Shown: piece by piece, positions 34,625-42,302 of the stretch | How the letters are laid out: each line of letters begins with the position of its first letter | Numbering within the stretch: the first letter of the stretch is position 1 | NCBI GenBank assembly: GCA_003833075.1 | Contig: RIAY01000006.1 | Coordinates: 1-64,000 of the forward strand | Origin: Muribaculaceae bacterium Isolate-036 (Harlan) | GTDB lineage: Bacteria > Bacteroidota > Bacteroidia > Bacteroidales > Muribaculaceae | Reading direction: 5' to 3' | DNA: 64,000 nucleotides | Notes under the pieces: generated by a model | Databases searched by the model: none | What the model was told of the DNA's origin: nothing | What the model saw: the letters and a program-made list of their open reading frames with translations, nothing else | Program-made: the position numbers and the translations under genes

Positions 34625-35151
34625 TTCCCGCTATCGTCTAACTTTTCAAGTCTCGCAATTTCAGCGTTGATTTCCTCAATCGTCATCGACTTCTCATCAT
34701 CTTCTTTCTTCACACTTATATCGCTACGTTGGCGATTCTGATAGTGGTCGGGGTCGAGATTGGTAAGGAGGAAAATAGCCGCTCCGACATCGGGTTTGAT
34801 GAACCGCTTCCTCTTGGAGCGGGTCATCTTCCCGATGATAGGTTGATTCGGATTCTGCGGATTCGGGCGATACTCGGTAGTCTCGTCCTCTTCCTCTCTG
34901 AATCCTCCTCGTGCAGCATCAGCAAGGGTCGTGGCGAGGTCACGAGAGAGCTTCTTCTTGAAAGTCTCTTTGGCTCTGCTGATAGCATCGGCAAAAGAGG
35001 GCTTATTTTTGAGCCACAGCTTGTAGGTCTTGTAGTCGATATGAAAGTGCGTCAAGAAGTCTTTGAGCAACGCGCCGCCATAGTCCATAAGACCTTTTTC
35101 TGCAACCCATTTCTCGCACTCCTCGACGAGCTGCTGATTGAATTTAGCCAT
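34621..35151 (-). CDS. Terminase small subunit
   Basis: 176 residues. Helical N-terminal DNA-binding part (VEECEKWVAEKGLMDYGGALLKDFLTHFHIDYKTYKLWLKNKPSFADAI) with a helix-turn-helix-like pattern and a coiled C-terminal tail. It recognises phage DNA for packaging. It overlaps the folE stop by 8 bp, so packaging genes are fused directly to the DNA-modification operon. Confidence 0.85.
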   Translation of the reverse strand: MAKFNQQLVEECEKWVAEKGLMDYGGALLKDFLTHFHIDYKTYKLWLKNKPSFADAISRAKETFKKKLSRDLATTLADAARGGFREEEDETTEYRPNPQNPNQPIIGKMTRSKRKRFIKPDVGAAIFLLTNLDPDHYQNRQRSDISVKKEDDEKSMTIEEINAEIARLEKLDDSGK

Positions 35152-35764
35152 TCTTATTGAGGTCGATAAGTTTGTAGAACTCCTTGCGAAGTTCGGGGTT
35201 GTGATTGAACACGCCAGTAAAATGCGATACGCTCATCCTCCCTGCGTTTCTCACGCCTCGCATAGACTTGCATAGGTGAGAGCCTTGCATTGCGATAGCG
35301 AAGCCGAGAGCGCGGTTTTCGAGCGCGTCAGAGAGCATCTTCACAATATCGCGGGCGAGCCGTTCCTGTAATTGCAGCCTTGCGGCGCAGTAGCCAACGA
35401 CGCGGGCGACTTTCGAGATGCCGAGGATTCGACCCTCAGGAGAGGGAATGTAAGCGAAGTAGTATCTCCCGAAGAAAGGCAGAACATGATGCTCGCACAT
35501 AGAATAGAAATCGCCACAATCAAAAACGAGGTCGGTAAGCTTATCCTCATTCTCGAAAGTGGTAATCTTCGGCTTCTCGGCGGGATTGTAGCCACGGAAT
35601 ATCTCTCGCCACATTCGGATGATGCGGTCGGGCGTTCCTTTCAGGCCCTCACGGTCGGGGTCTTCGCCGATATAGCGAAGCAAGAGCCGCAGAGCTTCCT
35701 GTGCCTGATTCTCGGTGATTATCTCACTTCGAGAATTTTCTGTGTTTGGAGTGATAGTTTCCAT
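35144..35764 (-). CDS. folE: GTP cyclohydrolase I
   Basis: Converts GTP to dihydroneopterin triphosphate, the first step to preQ0. 206 residues from ATG 35764; a GTG at 35794 is possible but less likely. The zinc and active-site elements are present: SMCEHHVLPFFG and GSHLCKSMRGV (Cys and His ligands), with an N-terminal helix bundle. It overlaps the queE stop and starts the 3' end of the preQ0 set. A host copy may exist elsewhere, so this phage copy likely lifts flux. Confidence 0.9.
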   Translation of the reverse strand: METITPNTENSRSEIITENQAQEALRLLLRYIGEDPDREGLKGTPDRIIRMWREIFRGYNPAEKPKITTFENEDKLTDLVFDCGDFYSMCEHHVLPFFGRYYFAYIPSPEGRILGISKVARVVGYCAARLQLQERLARDIVKMLSDALENRALGFAIAMQGSHLCKSMRGVRNAGRMSVSHFTGVFNHNPELRKEFYKLIDLNKNG

Positions 35765-36294
35765 TCGGGATTCTCTTTGATGAAATTGATACACTCGGCG
35801 AGGATTTCAGCATTGCGCTTGGGATTCTTCACATCGCAGGGCTGGAGATAGAAACTCTCGGCTCGGACTGAACGATAGAGCTTGTGAATCTTCTCCTCTG
35901 ATTCCTTGCCCTCATAGACGCATTTAATCTCGTCCACCTCGCCGTAGCATATCGGCTTATACTTCGGAGAGCAAGTAATCCAATCTACATTCGTCGGGAG
36001 CCTCTTCACGCCATTGGTCTCTACCTGCACGAAATAGCCGTACTGCTGCAAGTAGTTCACGAAATCCCAGTCGATTTGAAGAGACGGCTCGCCGCCTGTG
36101 ATGACGATATGCTTCGAGGGATATTTCTGAATCTCCTCGATTATCTCCGTGGGGTGCATCTCGACGGCTTCCTCATGCTTGGTATCGCAGAACGAGCATT
36201 TGAGATTGCACCCAGAGAGGCGCAGAAATACGACGGGAGTGCCTGTGAATCGCCCCTCTCCTTGCAGGGAATAGAAGATTTCATTTACTCTCAT
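35719..36294 (-). CDS. queE: 7-carboxy-7-deazaguanine synthase (radical SAM)
   Basis: 191 residues. CNLKCSFCD provides the CxxxCxxC cluster. The start NEIFYSLQGEGRFTGTPVVFLRLSGCN is characteristic of QueE, and ITGGEPSLQ is the SAM-binding GGE motif. It makes 7-carboxy-7-deazaguanine from 6-carboxytetrahydropterin. Overlaps queD by 4 bp (ATGA). Confidence 0.9.
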   Translation of the reverse strand: MRVNEIFYSLQGEGRFTGTPVVFLRLSGCNLKCSFCDTKHEEAVEMHPTEIIEEIQKYPSKHIVITGGEPSLQIDWDFVNYLQQYGYFVQVETNGVKRLPTNVDWITCSPKYKPICYGEVDEIKCVYEGKESEEKIHKLYRSVRAESFYLQPCDVKNPKRNAEILAECINFIKENPEWKLSLQTQKILEVR

Positions 36295-36644
36295 AGCTCG
36301 CCCTCCTCGTCTTTATCTTCGACATAGACGGCGATATTGCCCTCTGATTCCTGAACCTTTGCCTTGTAGCACTCAGGAATCTGCTCGGTAATCCACTTGG
36401 CGATATTCTCGGCGGTGGGATTGAACGGCAGCACATCGTTCAGATGCTTATGGTCGAGAACCGAGTGGATTTTCTCTTTGATATGCTTGAAATCGCATAC
36501 CATACCGTCGGCATTGAGCTTGCGAGCTTTGCAAAAGACGGTGATAATCCAGTTATGCCCATGAGTATTGGCACACTTGCTTTCGTATGAGAGGTTGAGA
36601 CGATGAGACCCCGCGACCTCTATCCGTTTTGAGACGTAATACAT
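36291..36644 (-). CDS. queD: 6-carboxytetrahydropterin synthase
   Basis: 117 residues, normal size. Zinc ligands: GSHRLN, then KCANTHGHNW with catalytic Cys, and LDHKHLND; all motifs are in place, and the acidic EDKDEEGEL tail ends the protein. It produces 6-carboxytetrahydropterin. It overlaps the transporter gene by 25 bp. Confidence 0.9.
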   Translation of the reverse strand: MYYVSKRIEVAGSHRLNLSYESKCANTHGHNWIITVFCKARKLNADGMVCDFKHIKEKIHSVLDHKHLNDVLPFNPTAENIAKWITEQIPECYKAKVQESEGNIAVYVEDKDEEGEL

Positions 36645-37300
36645 TCGCGTTTCCTTTTATTTGTGAGTAAATAGAATATCGGGGTATCGAGAAGAGCGAG
36701 GGCTGCTTTGAGAAGATACTGCCCTGCAATCATTCCGAGGGTCAGAGCCACGCCGCCCTCTTGCCATAGCCAGCCCAGACCGATGCCGAAAGCGATTGTA
36801 ATGTAAATCGCCGTATCGATGATTTGGGAGGTGAGGGTCGAGGCGTTATTCCATATCCAGCGACGGCGCGGGTCTGCGAAGAATCGATTTCGGATTTTAT
36901 GAAATATCCACACATCCCATTTTTGAGAGCATAGATAAGCGACGAGAGAACCGATGACAAATATCGGGGTCTGCCCCAGTAGCCGTTCATACGCCGTCTG
37001 CATAGCCTCGTCATGCGCGGGAAGCATTGAGGTAAGACAGATGAGGAACAACGCGAGGAACTGTGCTGCAAACCCTCTCCAAACGGCTTTATTCGCCTCT
37101 TTCTTGCCCCATATCTCGCCGATGACATCAGTGCAGAGAAAAGTCAGCGCATAGGTCAGAGCGGCACCAGGAATGAGTATCGGCGTAGAGCCGATGAATA
37201 GCCCAGTGTCGATGACCTTTGCCGTTACCACATTCGCAATGATGAGGCAGACGATGAAAACGGCGTTGAGCGATATGAGGTTTGAGTTATTCTTCTTCAT
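36620..37300 (-). CDS. yhhQ: Queuosine precursor transporter, YhhQ/VUT family
   Basis: 226 residues, about six membrane segments. Family marks are visible: NVVTAKVIDTGLF, LTFLCTDVIGEIWGKKEA, SLVAYLCSQKWDVWIFHKIR and NNASTLTSQIIDTAIY. The family imports preQ0 or preQ1. Its presence inside the preQ0 operon suggests a backup supply from the gut lumen, and means the phage has two routes to the modified base. It overlaps queC and queD. Confidence 0.9.
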   Translation of the reverse strand: MKKNNSNLISLNAVFIVCLIIANVVTAKVIDTGLFIGSTPILIPGAALTYALTFLCTDVIGEIWGKKEANKAVWRGFAAQFLALFLICLTSMLPAHDEAMQTAYERLLGQTPIFVIGSLVAYLCSQKWDVWIFHKIRNRFFADPRRRWIWNNASTLTSQIIDTAIYITIAFGIGLGWLWQEGGVALTLGMIAGQYLLKAALALLDTPIFYLLTNKRKRECITSQNG

Positions 37301-37946
37301 AGTCGGTAGGGTCTGTTATGCCCGCGTCTCGCATAGCTTCCTTGCGCTCTACGCAAGTTCCGCACTTGCCGCAATGTTTTGCTCCACCCTTATAGCAAGA
37401 GTAGGTCAGAGCGAAATCTACGCCTTTTTCAGAGCCGATTCGGGCGATGTCTGATTTGGTGATTGAGGTGTAGGGAGCGACAATTTCAACGCCTGCATAG
37501 GTGCCGCGCTTCATAGCCTCTCCCATTGCTTCTACAAAGCTTTCCCGACAATCGGGATAGATTGCATGGTCACCGTAGTGATTCGCGATGAGAACGCGGT
37601 TTAAGCCTCGGCTCTCGGCGAGGCCACAGGCGATTGCAAGCATGATGCCGTTACGGAATGGCACGACCGTCGATTTCATATTCTCCGAGGCGTAATGACC
37701 TTCGGGAATCGCCGTAGCTCCCTCCAGTAGGGAAGATTTGAAGTGGTCGTGAATGAATGAGAGAGGAATGATAATATGCTCGATTCCCAGTTTCTCACAG
37801 TTCTTGATTGCGCAGAGGATTTCGCGGGCGTTGTGATTGCTTCCGTAGTCGAAAGTGACGGCGAGGGCGATTTCTTCTTTGCGGTCGTGGAGGAGGGTAA
37901 CGGAATCCATGCCTCCCGACAGAATGATGAGTGATTTCTTTTCCAT
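37287..37946 (-). CDS. queC: 7-cyano-7-deazaguanine (preQ0) synthase
   Basis: 219 residues from ATG 37946 (MEKKSLIILSGGMDS); a GTG at 37970 is less likely. PP-loop SGGMDSVT (10-17) and a four-Cys zinc motif CYKGGAKHCGKCGTC. It converts the carboxylate to the nitrile, giving preQ0, the direct substrate of DpdA. It starts about 30 bp after the dpdA stop. Confidence 0.92.
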   Translation of the reverse strand: MEKKSLIILSGGMDSVTLLHDRKEEIALAVTFDYGSNHNAREILCAIKNCEKLGIEHIIIPLSFIHDHFKSSLLEGATAIPEGHYASENMKSTVVPFRNGIMLAIACGLAESRGLNRVLIANHYGDHAIYPDCRESFVEAMGEAMKRGTYAGVEIVAPYTSITKSDIARIGSEKGVDFALTYSCYKGGAKHCGKCGTCVERKEAMRDAGITDPTDYEEE

Positions 37947-37976
37947 GATTTCGGTCTTTTTAATTAGCACTCGGAC

Positions 37977-38990
37977 TTATAGGAATTTTTCTGCATACTC
38001 TCCGAACTTGACCCACTCGTTGAAATTGTGAACAGCTCCCTCTCTCGATTTGAGGCGTGAGTTGGCGGGCGACTGCATCTGCTCCATAAGTCCAGTATCG
38101 GGATTGAATCGGTAGAGATAGCCGCCTCGATTGCCATACAGCCATGCGGTACTATCCACTGAATCGAAATGATATTTGTGCAGATTGGCGACGGTGGTAT
38201 AGCCGAGACCGTGAATCTTGGCTCCGTTCTGGTGAGCTGTCTGAATGAACCACGGAAAGGCTTTCTCGTAGAATTGGCGGGGTATCTCCTTGGTGACGAT
38301 GCCGCCGATTGCGACATAGGGATATTCCCTGCACATTTTGATGAAATAGTCTTTGCCGCGATTTTTGTGCCATACAGGAATCGGCTTTTTGCCTGTGAGC
38401 ATTTCGAGCTTTGCCCGAAGTCTCTCAACCTCGGCAAGACCGACTACAGAATCAATATCAAGCTCGAAGAAGAGTTTTACATCGTGGCGGTTGATGAAAG
38501 CGGCGTAGTCCTCGACATACTTATCCCAATCGATTTCTCCTTTGTGGCTCCCCGACATGAATGTGAAAGCACCGCTATCAAGGAGAAATGAGCCGAAATG
38601 ATGCACAAGAGCCATAAACTCCTCGTTTTTGCGGAGGTAGTAATAACTCTCCAGTACGTTGATGTGAGAGAGGGCTTGCGCTCCCTCCTTGACAAAGAAA
38701 TCATCTCCGTATAGAGTTTCACGGAGAATCTTCTTTTTGTTATTGTCGCCAGCGATATAGACTTTCATAGCTTCTACTACTTCGGCTCTCGATTTTGGAG
38801 ACGCACAATAGATTTTCATAACTCGTTGCCAAAATTCGCGGAGGTTTCCAGAGATTCCGCCTGCGAGATATATATTCATTGCTTCTTTGTTGATTTCGCG
38901 GGGTAGTGTTCCGTCTGAGATTGATTTAAGACAGTCCCAAATTACCCCCCCCCCCGAAGTGAGAGAAATGTTTACGAGACAGATTTTCAT
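37977..38990 (-). CDS. dpdA: DNA deazaguanine transglycosylase, phage type (DpdA)
   Basis: 337 residues, a TGT-like protein. Motifs align with tRNA-guanine transglycosylases: LLDSGAFT (DSGGFQ-like, about 137-143), VAIGGIV (226-232), HGLGYT (260-265) and FDSVDSTAW (275-283, position of the nucleophile Asp). It lies directly upstream of queC, so it probably swaps guanine in DNA for preQ0. The first 100 residues contain several repeated M(K/N)(I/V)xxAG-like starts (Met1, Met38, Met58, Met75), so the true start is uncertain; a poly-G tract of 11 codes for SGGGV at 12-16. Confidence 0.85.
   Translation of the reverse strand: MKICLVNISLTSGGGVIWDCLKSISDGTLPREINKEAMNIYLAGGISGNLREFWQRVMKIYCASPKSRAEVVEAMKVYIAGDNNKKKILRETLYGDDFFVKEGAQALSHINVLESYYYLRKNEEFMALVHHFGSFLLDSGAFTFMSGSHKGEIDWDKYVEDYAAFINRHDVKLFFELDIDSVVGLAEVERLRAKLEMLTGKKPIPVWHKNRGKDYFIKMCREYPYVAIGGIVTKEIPRQFYEKAFPWFIQTAHQNGAKIHGLGYTTVANLHKYHFDSVDSTAWLYGNRGGYLYRFNPDTGLMEQMQSPANSRLKSREGAVHNFNEWVKFGEYAEKFL
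38945..38955. repeat. Poly-G tract of 11 in the 5' part of dpdA
   Basis: Eleven C on the plus strand, G on the coding strand, within codons 12-16 of the annotated dpdA reading frame. Slippage by one or two bases would shift the frame between Met1 and Met38. At the present length the frame is open. Confidence 0.9.
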
Positions 38991-39001
38991 AAGTCTATTA
39001 A

Positions 39002-39067
39002 CTATATACCCCCCCCAACTTCCATGAGGAGATTATTCGAGTAATGACCTGCTAAATGAATTTTCAT
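39002..39067 (-). CDS. Leader ORF of dpdA, out of frame by one base
   Basis: 21 residues (MKIHLAGHYSNNLLMEVGGGI). It contains the 8-G tract. With one more G (9) the frame would continue through YIVNRL into the annotated dpdA Met1 without a stop. It is therefore either a true 5' part of dpdA switched off by slippage or a decayed repeat. Confidence 0.5.
   Translation of the reverse strand: MKIHLAGHYSNNLLMEVGGGI
39009..39016. repeat. Poly-G tract of 8 upstream of dpdA
   Basis: Eight C on the plus strand. It determines whether the upstream ATG at 39067 is in frame with dpdA. Confidence 0.85.
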
Positions 39068-39137
39068 GCAACAAAACTTGTGTCAGAAACAGCGGGTCGC
39101 GGTGGTAGCCGTCATTCCCTGCCAAGTGGATTCTCAT
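39033..39137 (-). CDS. Second leader ORF, MRIHLAG type
   Basis: 34 residues (MRIHLAGNDGYHRDPLF ...). Its ATG overlaps the stop of the ParB-like gene as TAATG, so it is coupled to it. It overlaps the next leader ORF in a different frame. It looks like a further decayed copy of the dpdA N-terminus. Whether it is translated into something useful is unknown. Confidence 0.45.
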   Translation of the reverse strand: MRIHLAGNDGYHRDPLFLTQVLLHENSFSRSLLE

Positions 39138-39751
39138 TACTTGATTTTCACTCCCGAGTAGTCGGCAAGAGCCGATTCGATAATAGACTTGATTTCATCT
39201 TTTGCGTCCGAAAGTTCGTCAGGAAGAGAGACCGTGATTTTTTCGCCTTTCTCTTTTTCTTTCTCGTTCTCTATCGCATTGAAGAAATCGTCGGGATTTA
39301 TCTCGCTTGCCATTGTCGGGAGGTCGAGACCCCACGAGGTGAGCTGTGCTTCCTCCCATTCGTTAGCAAGCATCGACCATTCCCATTTACCGAATGAGGC
39401 ATTATCGAGAATGACATACGATTTGAGAGATTCGATGTCGGTATTCGGGTCGATGATTGCACAGGGAACAGCGGTAAAGCCCAGTTCGAGCATCGCCCGA
39501 AAACGCATATTCCCGCCTATGACGATGAATTTATCTGAATCAGGAAGCGGAAATACTTTGAGCATGTTGTATTTCAGATATTCGGGATGTTCAACGATGC
39601 TCTTCTTCAAAAGCTCGTACTTCTGAACATGAATATCTCGCGGGTTGGCGGGGAGACCGTCAAGCTGCCCCTCGTTCAGTTCAAGCATCTCTGTGCTGAT
39701 TACCTGAAACTGCGAGAGCTGCGGGTTTGATTTGATTAGTTCATTTTCCAT
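39137..39751 (-). CDS. ParB-like protein in the dpd block
   Basis: 204 residues from ATG 39751; an earlier start would lie in the promoter. ParB/Srx core: LPANPRDIHVQKYELLKKSIVEHPE and FIVIGGNMRFRAMLELGFTAVPCAII (GGxxRxxA). Bacterial dpd clusters contain DpdB, which I recall as a ParB-superfamily ATPase needed for preQ0 insertion. This may be the phage counterpart, but size and domain order differ, so the link is inference. The C-terminus has a highly charged NEKEKEKGEK run. Confidence 0.75.
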   Translation of the reverse strand: MENELIKSNPQLSQFQVISTEMLELNEGQLDGLPANPRDIHVQKYELLKKSIVEHPEYLKYNMLKVFPLPDSDKFIVIGGNMRFRAMLELGFTAVPCAIIDPNTDIESLKSYVILDNASFGKWEWSMLANEWEEAQLTSWGLDLPTMASEINPDDFFNAIENEKEKEKGEKITVSLPDELSDAKDEIKSIIESALADYSGVKIK

Positions 39752-39784
39752 TGTAGGATTGTGATAATATGAGGAATACAAGCG

Positions 39785-39816
39785 CAAAGATAATAAAAAC
39801 CGCGCTTATTAGGCAC
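39785..39816 (-). promoter_or_regulatory. Promoter of the dpd-packaging operon with operator copy 5
   Basis: Minus-strand -7 box TATCTTTG (39792-39785). An operator copy (GCGCTTATTAGGCAC, 39802-39816) stands at the -33 side. The sequence GCGCAAAGATAATAAAA is shared with the capsid operon promoter. It would control ParB-like, dpdA, que genes and terminase together. Confidence 0.6.
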
Positions 39817-39850
39817 GGTTTTATCCAAAAAAATATATTTTAGTGTAGAA

Positions 39851-40198
39851 TCAGCCGAAATAGGCTTGTATCTCGGCCATGAACTGCTCGAAAGAACGGC
39901 AGATTACATACTTGTAGCCGAACTCTTCCACGGCTTGCTGCCATAGCTTTTGAGAGGGCTGCTGTCTGCCTTGCGGAGTCTTCATCTCGATTGCGAGACC
40001 GTGAAAGCCTTTCGAGGGATAGAACAGGAAGAGGTCAGCGGCACCAGCCACAGTTCCCTCTGCTTTCATAATAGCCGCCTCTCTCCGAAGTCTTGCCCCG
40101 CCGTTGGGTATCGAGATGAGATTTCGGGCGAGCCTCGGATATTGCAGACGAAACCACTTCACGCAGTTTATCTGAATTACGCTCTCTTGATGTCTCAT
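39851..40198 (-). CDS. VRR-NUC domain nuclease
   Basis: 115 residues, the whole protein is a VRR-NUC fold: RNLISIPNGGARLRREAAIMKAEGTVAGAADLFLFYPSKGFHGLAIEMKTPQGRQQPSQ, with the D and ExK active-site residues. Phage VRR-NUC proteins act on replication or recombination intermediates (Holliday-like or flap DNA). It is 3 bp downstream of ssb. Confidence 0.9.
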   Translation of the reverse strand: MRHQESVIQINCVKWFRLQYPRLARNLISIPNGGARLRREAAIMKAEGTVAGAADLFLFYPSKGFHGLAIEMKTPQGRQQPSQKLWQQAVEEFGYKYVICRSFEQFMAEIQAYFG

Positions 40199-40201
40199 GC
40201 G

Positions 40202-40615
40202 TCAGAACGGTAAACCGTCATCTCCGAAGTTCTGCGGCTGTGAGTATTGAGGTTGCTGATTGCTTGCCGTTGCGTCGGTTCGATGGTCGAGGAGTTGGAG
40301 AGTATCGCACTCTATCTCGGTGATATATTTCTTCACTCCCTGCGCATCATCGTAAGAGCGCGTCCGCATCTTGCCCTGCACGAATACCATTGAGCCTTTG
40401 CGGATATACTTCTCTGCTATCTCGGCGAGCTTTCCCCAGAGAATGACATTGTGCCATTCGGTTCTATCGGGAATCACGGAGCCGTCTTGCTTCGTGAAGC
40501 CTTTCTCGGTGGTCGCGACGGAGAGCGATGCAACCTTGCGCCCTGTCTTCGTCTGATTGATTTTGGGTGCGTCTCCGACATACCCTATTAGGGTTGCTTG
40601 ATTCAGTGATGCCAT
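40202..40615 (-). CDS. ssb: Single-stranded DNA-binding protein
   Basis: 137 residues. OB-fold: LNQATLIGYVGDAPKINQTKTGRKVASLSVATTEKG, then WHNVILWGKLAEIAEKYIRKGSMVFVQGKMRTRSYDD. It ends FGDDGLPF, the acidic C-terminal tip used to recruit partners. It protects single strands during replication and RecT recombination. Confidence 0.95.
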   Translation of the reverse strand: MASLNQATLIGYVGDAPKINQTKTGRKVASLSVATTEKGFTKQDGSVIPDRTEWHNVILWGKLAEIAEKYIRKGSMVFVQGKMRTRSYDDAQGVKKYITEIECDTLQLLDHRTDATASNQQPQYSQPQNFGDDGLPF

Positions 40616-40699
40616 ATACTACGTTATTTCATTATTCGTATTGTTTATTACACCCCTATTATTATATTATATACTATATCAATAGTATTAGGGATTGCC

Positions 40700-41161
40700 T
40701 CAATATCGGAGGTCTGTAAAGTGAATTACTACACCCTCGAAAGTTGCGTCTCCTTTCGGAGTTTTACCGAAAAACCACTCTACGAAATCAGGAAGAGAGA
40801 GACCGTCATTCTTGGCGAGCTGCTCGACTTCTATCTGGTTGCCGCCCTTGATTTTCGCCGTCAATAACCCTCCGTCATGGTGGTAGTTGATTTGGATTGG
40901 CTGCACGGCGATTGGTCGGCTTATCTGCTGAATCTCGGTCTGCTTCGAGTTGTAGGGCCTACCCGACCACTGACGCACGGAGAGGTAGAACCCGCCTCTC
41001 GTCATCTTTTCGGCGTTGACATTCCAGAGGTCGAAATTCCGTCTGATAGTATGCAACTTCTCTCCCTTTGCGAGTTTTTCCTTGAAGCCAGTTGGCTCTC
41101 CTTTTCGGGAGTGAGTGGTCGGAAATCTCTTCGAGAGCGTGAGGATAATTTTCTTTTTCAT
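40700..41161 (-). CDS. ASCH-like / PUA-like protein
   Basis: 153 residues. GEKLHTIRRNFDLWNVNAEKMTRGGFYLSVRQWSGRPYNSKQ is a pattern I associate with phage proteins having an ASCH or PUA-like fold. Function unknown. The 84 bp between it and ssb are AT-rich with TATA-like runs and no motif I can assign. Confidence 0.55.
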   Translation of the reverse strand: MKKKIILTLSKRFPTTHSRKGEPTGFKEKLAKGEKLHTIRRNFDLWNVNAEKMTRGGFYLSVRQWSGRPYNSKQTEIQQISRPIAVQPIQINYHHDGGLLTAKIKGGNQIEVEQLAKNDGLSLPDFVEWFFGKTPKGDATFEGVVIHFTDLRY

Positions 41162-41203
41162 TCGCTGATTGTTTTGATTAGTGAATTTCGCCCAGAAACG
41201 GCG

Positions 41204-41422
41204 TTATTTCGCATCTTTCTCTTCGGGGTTATCGAATAGACTTCTTTCGGGAGGGAGCGCGGGAGGAGCACCGACAATCGCATAGACGCGCTTTATTTCA
41301 GCATCAATCTCCCGCTCCAGTCTTTTACTCTTTTCGAGAGAAGAGCGTGAGCGCGTCCTGAAATATTCTTTCTGCGCCTCCCTCATTGCCGCTACCTTAT
41401 CGAAGAATTGTCTTTTATCCAT
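41204..41422 (-). CDS. Small helical protein
   Basis: 72 residues, helical and charged (MDKRQFFDKVAAMREAQKEYFRTRSRSSLEKSKRLEREIDAEIKRVYAIVG). No known family. Overlaps the DUF4494 gene by 8 bp. Confidence 0.55.
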   Translation of the reverse strand: MDKRQFFDKVAAMREAQKEYFRTRSRSSLEKSKRLEREIDAEIKRVYAIVGAPPALPPERSLFDNPEEKDAK

Positions 41423-41858
41423 TCTGTGTCTCGGACTTGGCGAGATATACGTCCATAATTACGGTCTCGGAGATTGCGGCGATTTCATAGTCAGCCATCG
41501 TGCCTTTCATGCCCGCGTTGAAGTTGTCGAGAGCCTGCTTGAAGTCCGAGGCTTGCACGAGGAAGTAAGAGGCTTTCTTCTTCTCGACTGCGCTCTTCAC
41601 GTCGATGCTGATGAACATCGCCTTGACCTTATACCAGCGGTCGCCGCTGTCATCGAAGAACAGCTCTCCGATGTTGGATTTCTTGACCGCCGATACCGAG
41701 AACTCGCCCGATATGCTTGGCGCGACTTCTTCTGTGATTCGCGCCTCTGCCTCGGTGAACGAGAGGGCTTCTACGAGATAGGGTTCTACGACTCTTTTTT
41801 TTAGGCCGTTTTCGAGCCATTTGTCATAGCTCACTTTTGCTTCAATGAATCTACTCAT
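41415..41858 (-). CDS. DUF4494 family protein
   Basis: 147 residues. MSRFIEAKVSYDKWLENGLKKRVVEPYLVEALSFTEAEARI and the C-terminal FKQALDNFNAGMKGTMADYEIAAISETVIMDVY are typical of DUF4494, a small family common in Bacteroidetes phages and mobile elements. Role unknown. Confidence 0.75.
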   Translation of the reverse strand: MSRFIEAKVSYDKWLENGLKKRVVEPYLVEALSFTEAEARITEEVAPSISGEFSVSAVKKSNIGELFFDDSGDRWYKVKAMFISIDVKSAVEKKKASYFLVQASDFKQALDNFNAGMKGTMADYEIAAISETVIMDVYLAKSETQNG

Positions 41859-41915
41859 TGTCTTTTCAGTTTAAGAAGATTTTGATTATTGTTTTTGTCT
41901 CATTGAGGATTGAGG

Positions 41916-42107
41916 TCAGAGTATCGACGAGTGCCTGACGAATCGGAGAATCGATTTTGCCAAGGCTTTGCGGGCGTTCTCGGCTTTCTCGTCATCTTCT
42001 CCCTCTTCGATTTCTTCATCAGGAAGGAGATTAAAGAAAAGCTCATCGGGTCGGAACTCGGCCATCGATTGAGAGAAGGCTTTTCGGGTGTCTTTGCTGA
42101 TTCTCAT
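41916..42107 (-). CDS. Small protein, unknown
   Basis: 63 residues (MRISKDTRKAFSQSMAEFRPDELFFNLLPDEEIEEGEDDEK). Its ATG overlaps the stop of the poly-G gene upstream, so its translation may depend on the length of that tract. Confidence 0.55.
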   Translation of the reverse strand: MRISKDTRKAFSQSMAEFRPDELFFNLLPDEEIEEGEDDEKAENARKALAKSILRFVRHSSIL

Positions 42108-42298
42108 AATTTACCCCCCCCCCCCCCGATTACTTCTCTCACTTCCGTTGGTGATTCACTTTTCAGAGTAGGAGGATTCTCGCACACAGGTGCCGGAGCA
42201 TACTCTACGTTGATGTTCAGAGGTACGCATCTGCGTCCGTTGAGAGAATTGAACCCCTGCGGGCAGACCTTACAGGTCGGATTACATTGACTACTCAT
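42104..42298 (-). CDS. Cys-rich small protein with C-terminal poly-G tract
   Basis: 64 residues from ATG 42298, which directly follows the stop of the gene upstream. The N-terminal part has CNPTCKVCPQGFNSLNGRRCVPL and looks like a small metal-binding unit. The C-terminus is EVIGGGGGKL, coded by 14 G. At 14 the frame reaches TGA, overlapping the start of the next gene. At 15 it stops at once; at 13 it continues in another frame. Confidence 0.55.
   Translation of the reverse strand: MSSQCNPTCKVCPQGFNSLNGRRCVPLNINVEYAPAPVCENPPTLKSESPTEVREVIGGGGGKL
42114..42127. repeat. Poly-G tract of 14
   Basis: Fourteen C on the plus strand, G on the coding strand. Such a length is rare outside phase-variable loci. 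It lies at the 3' end of the Cys-rich gene, just before a coupled downstream gene. Confidence 0.95.
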
Positions 42299-42302
42299 AG
42301 AT

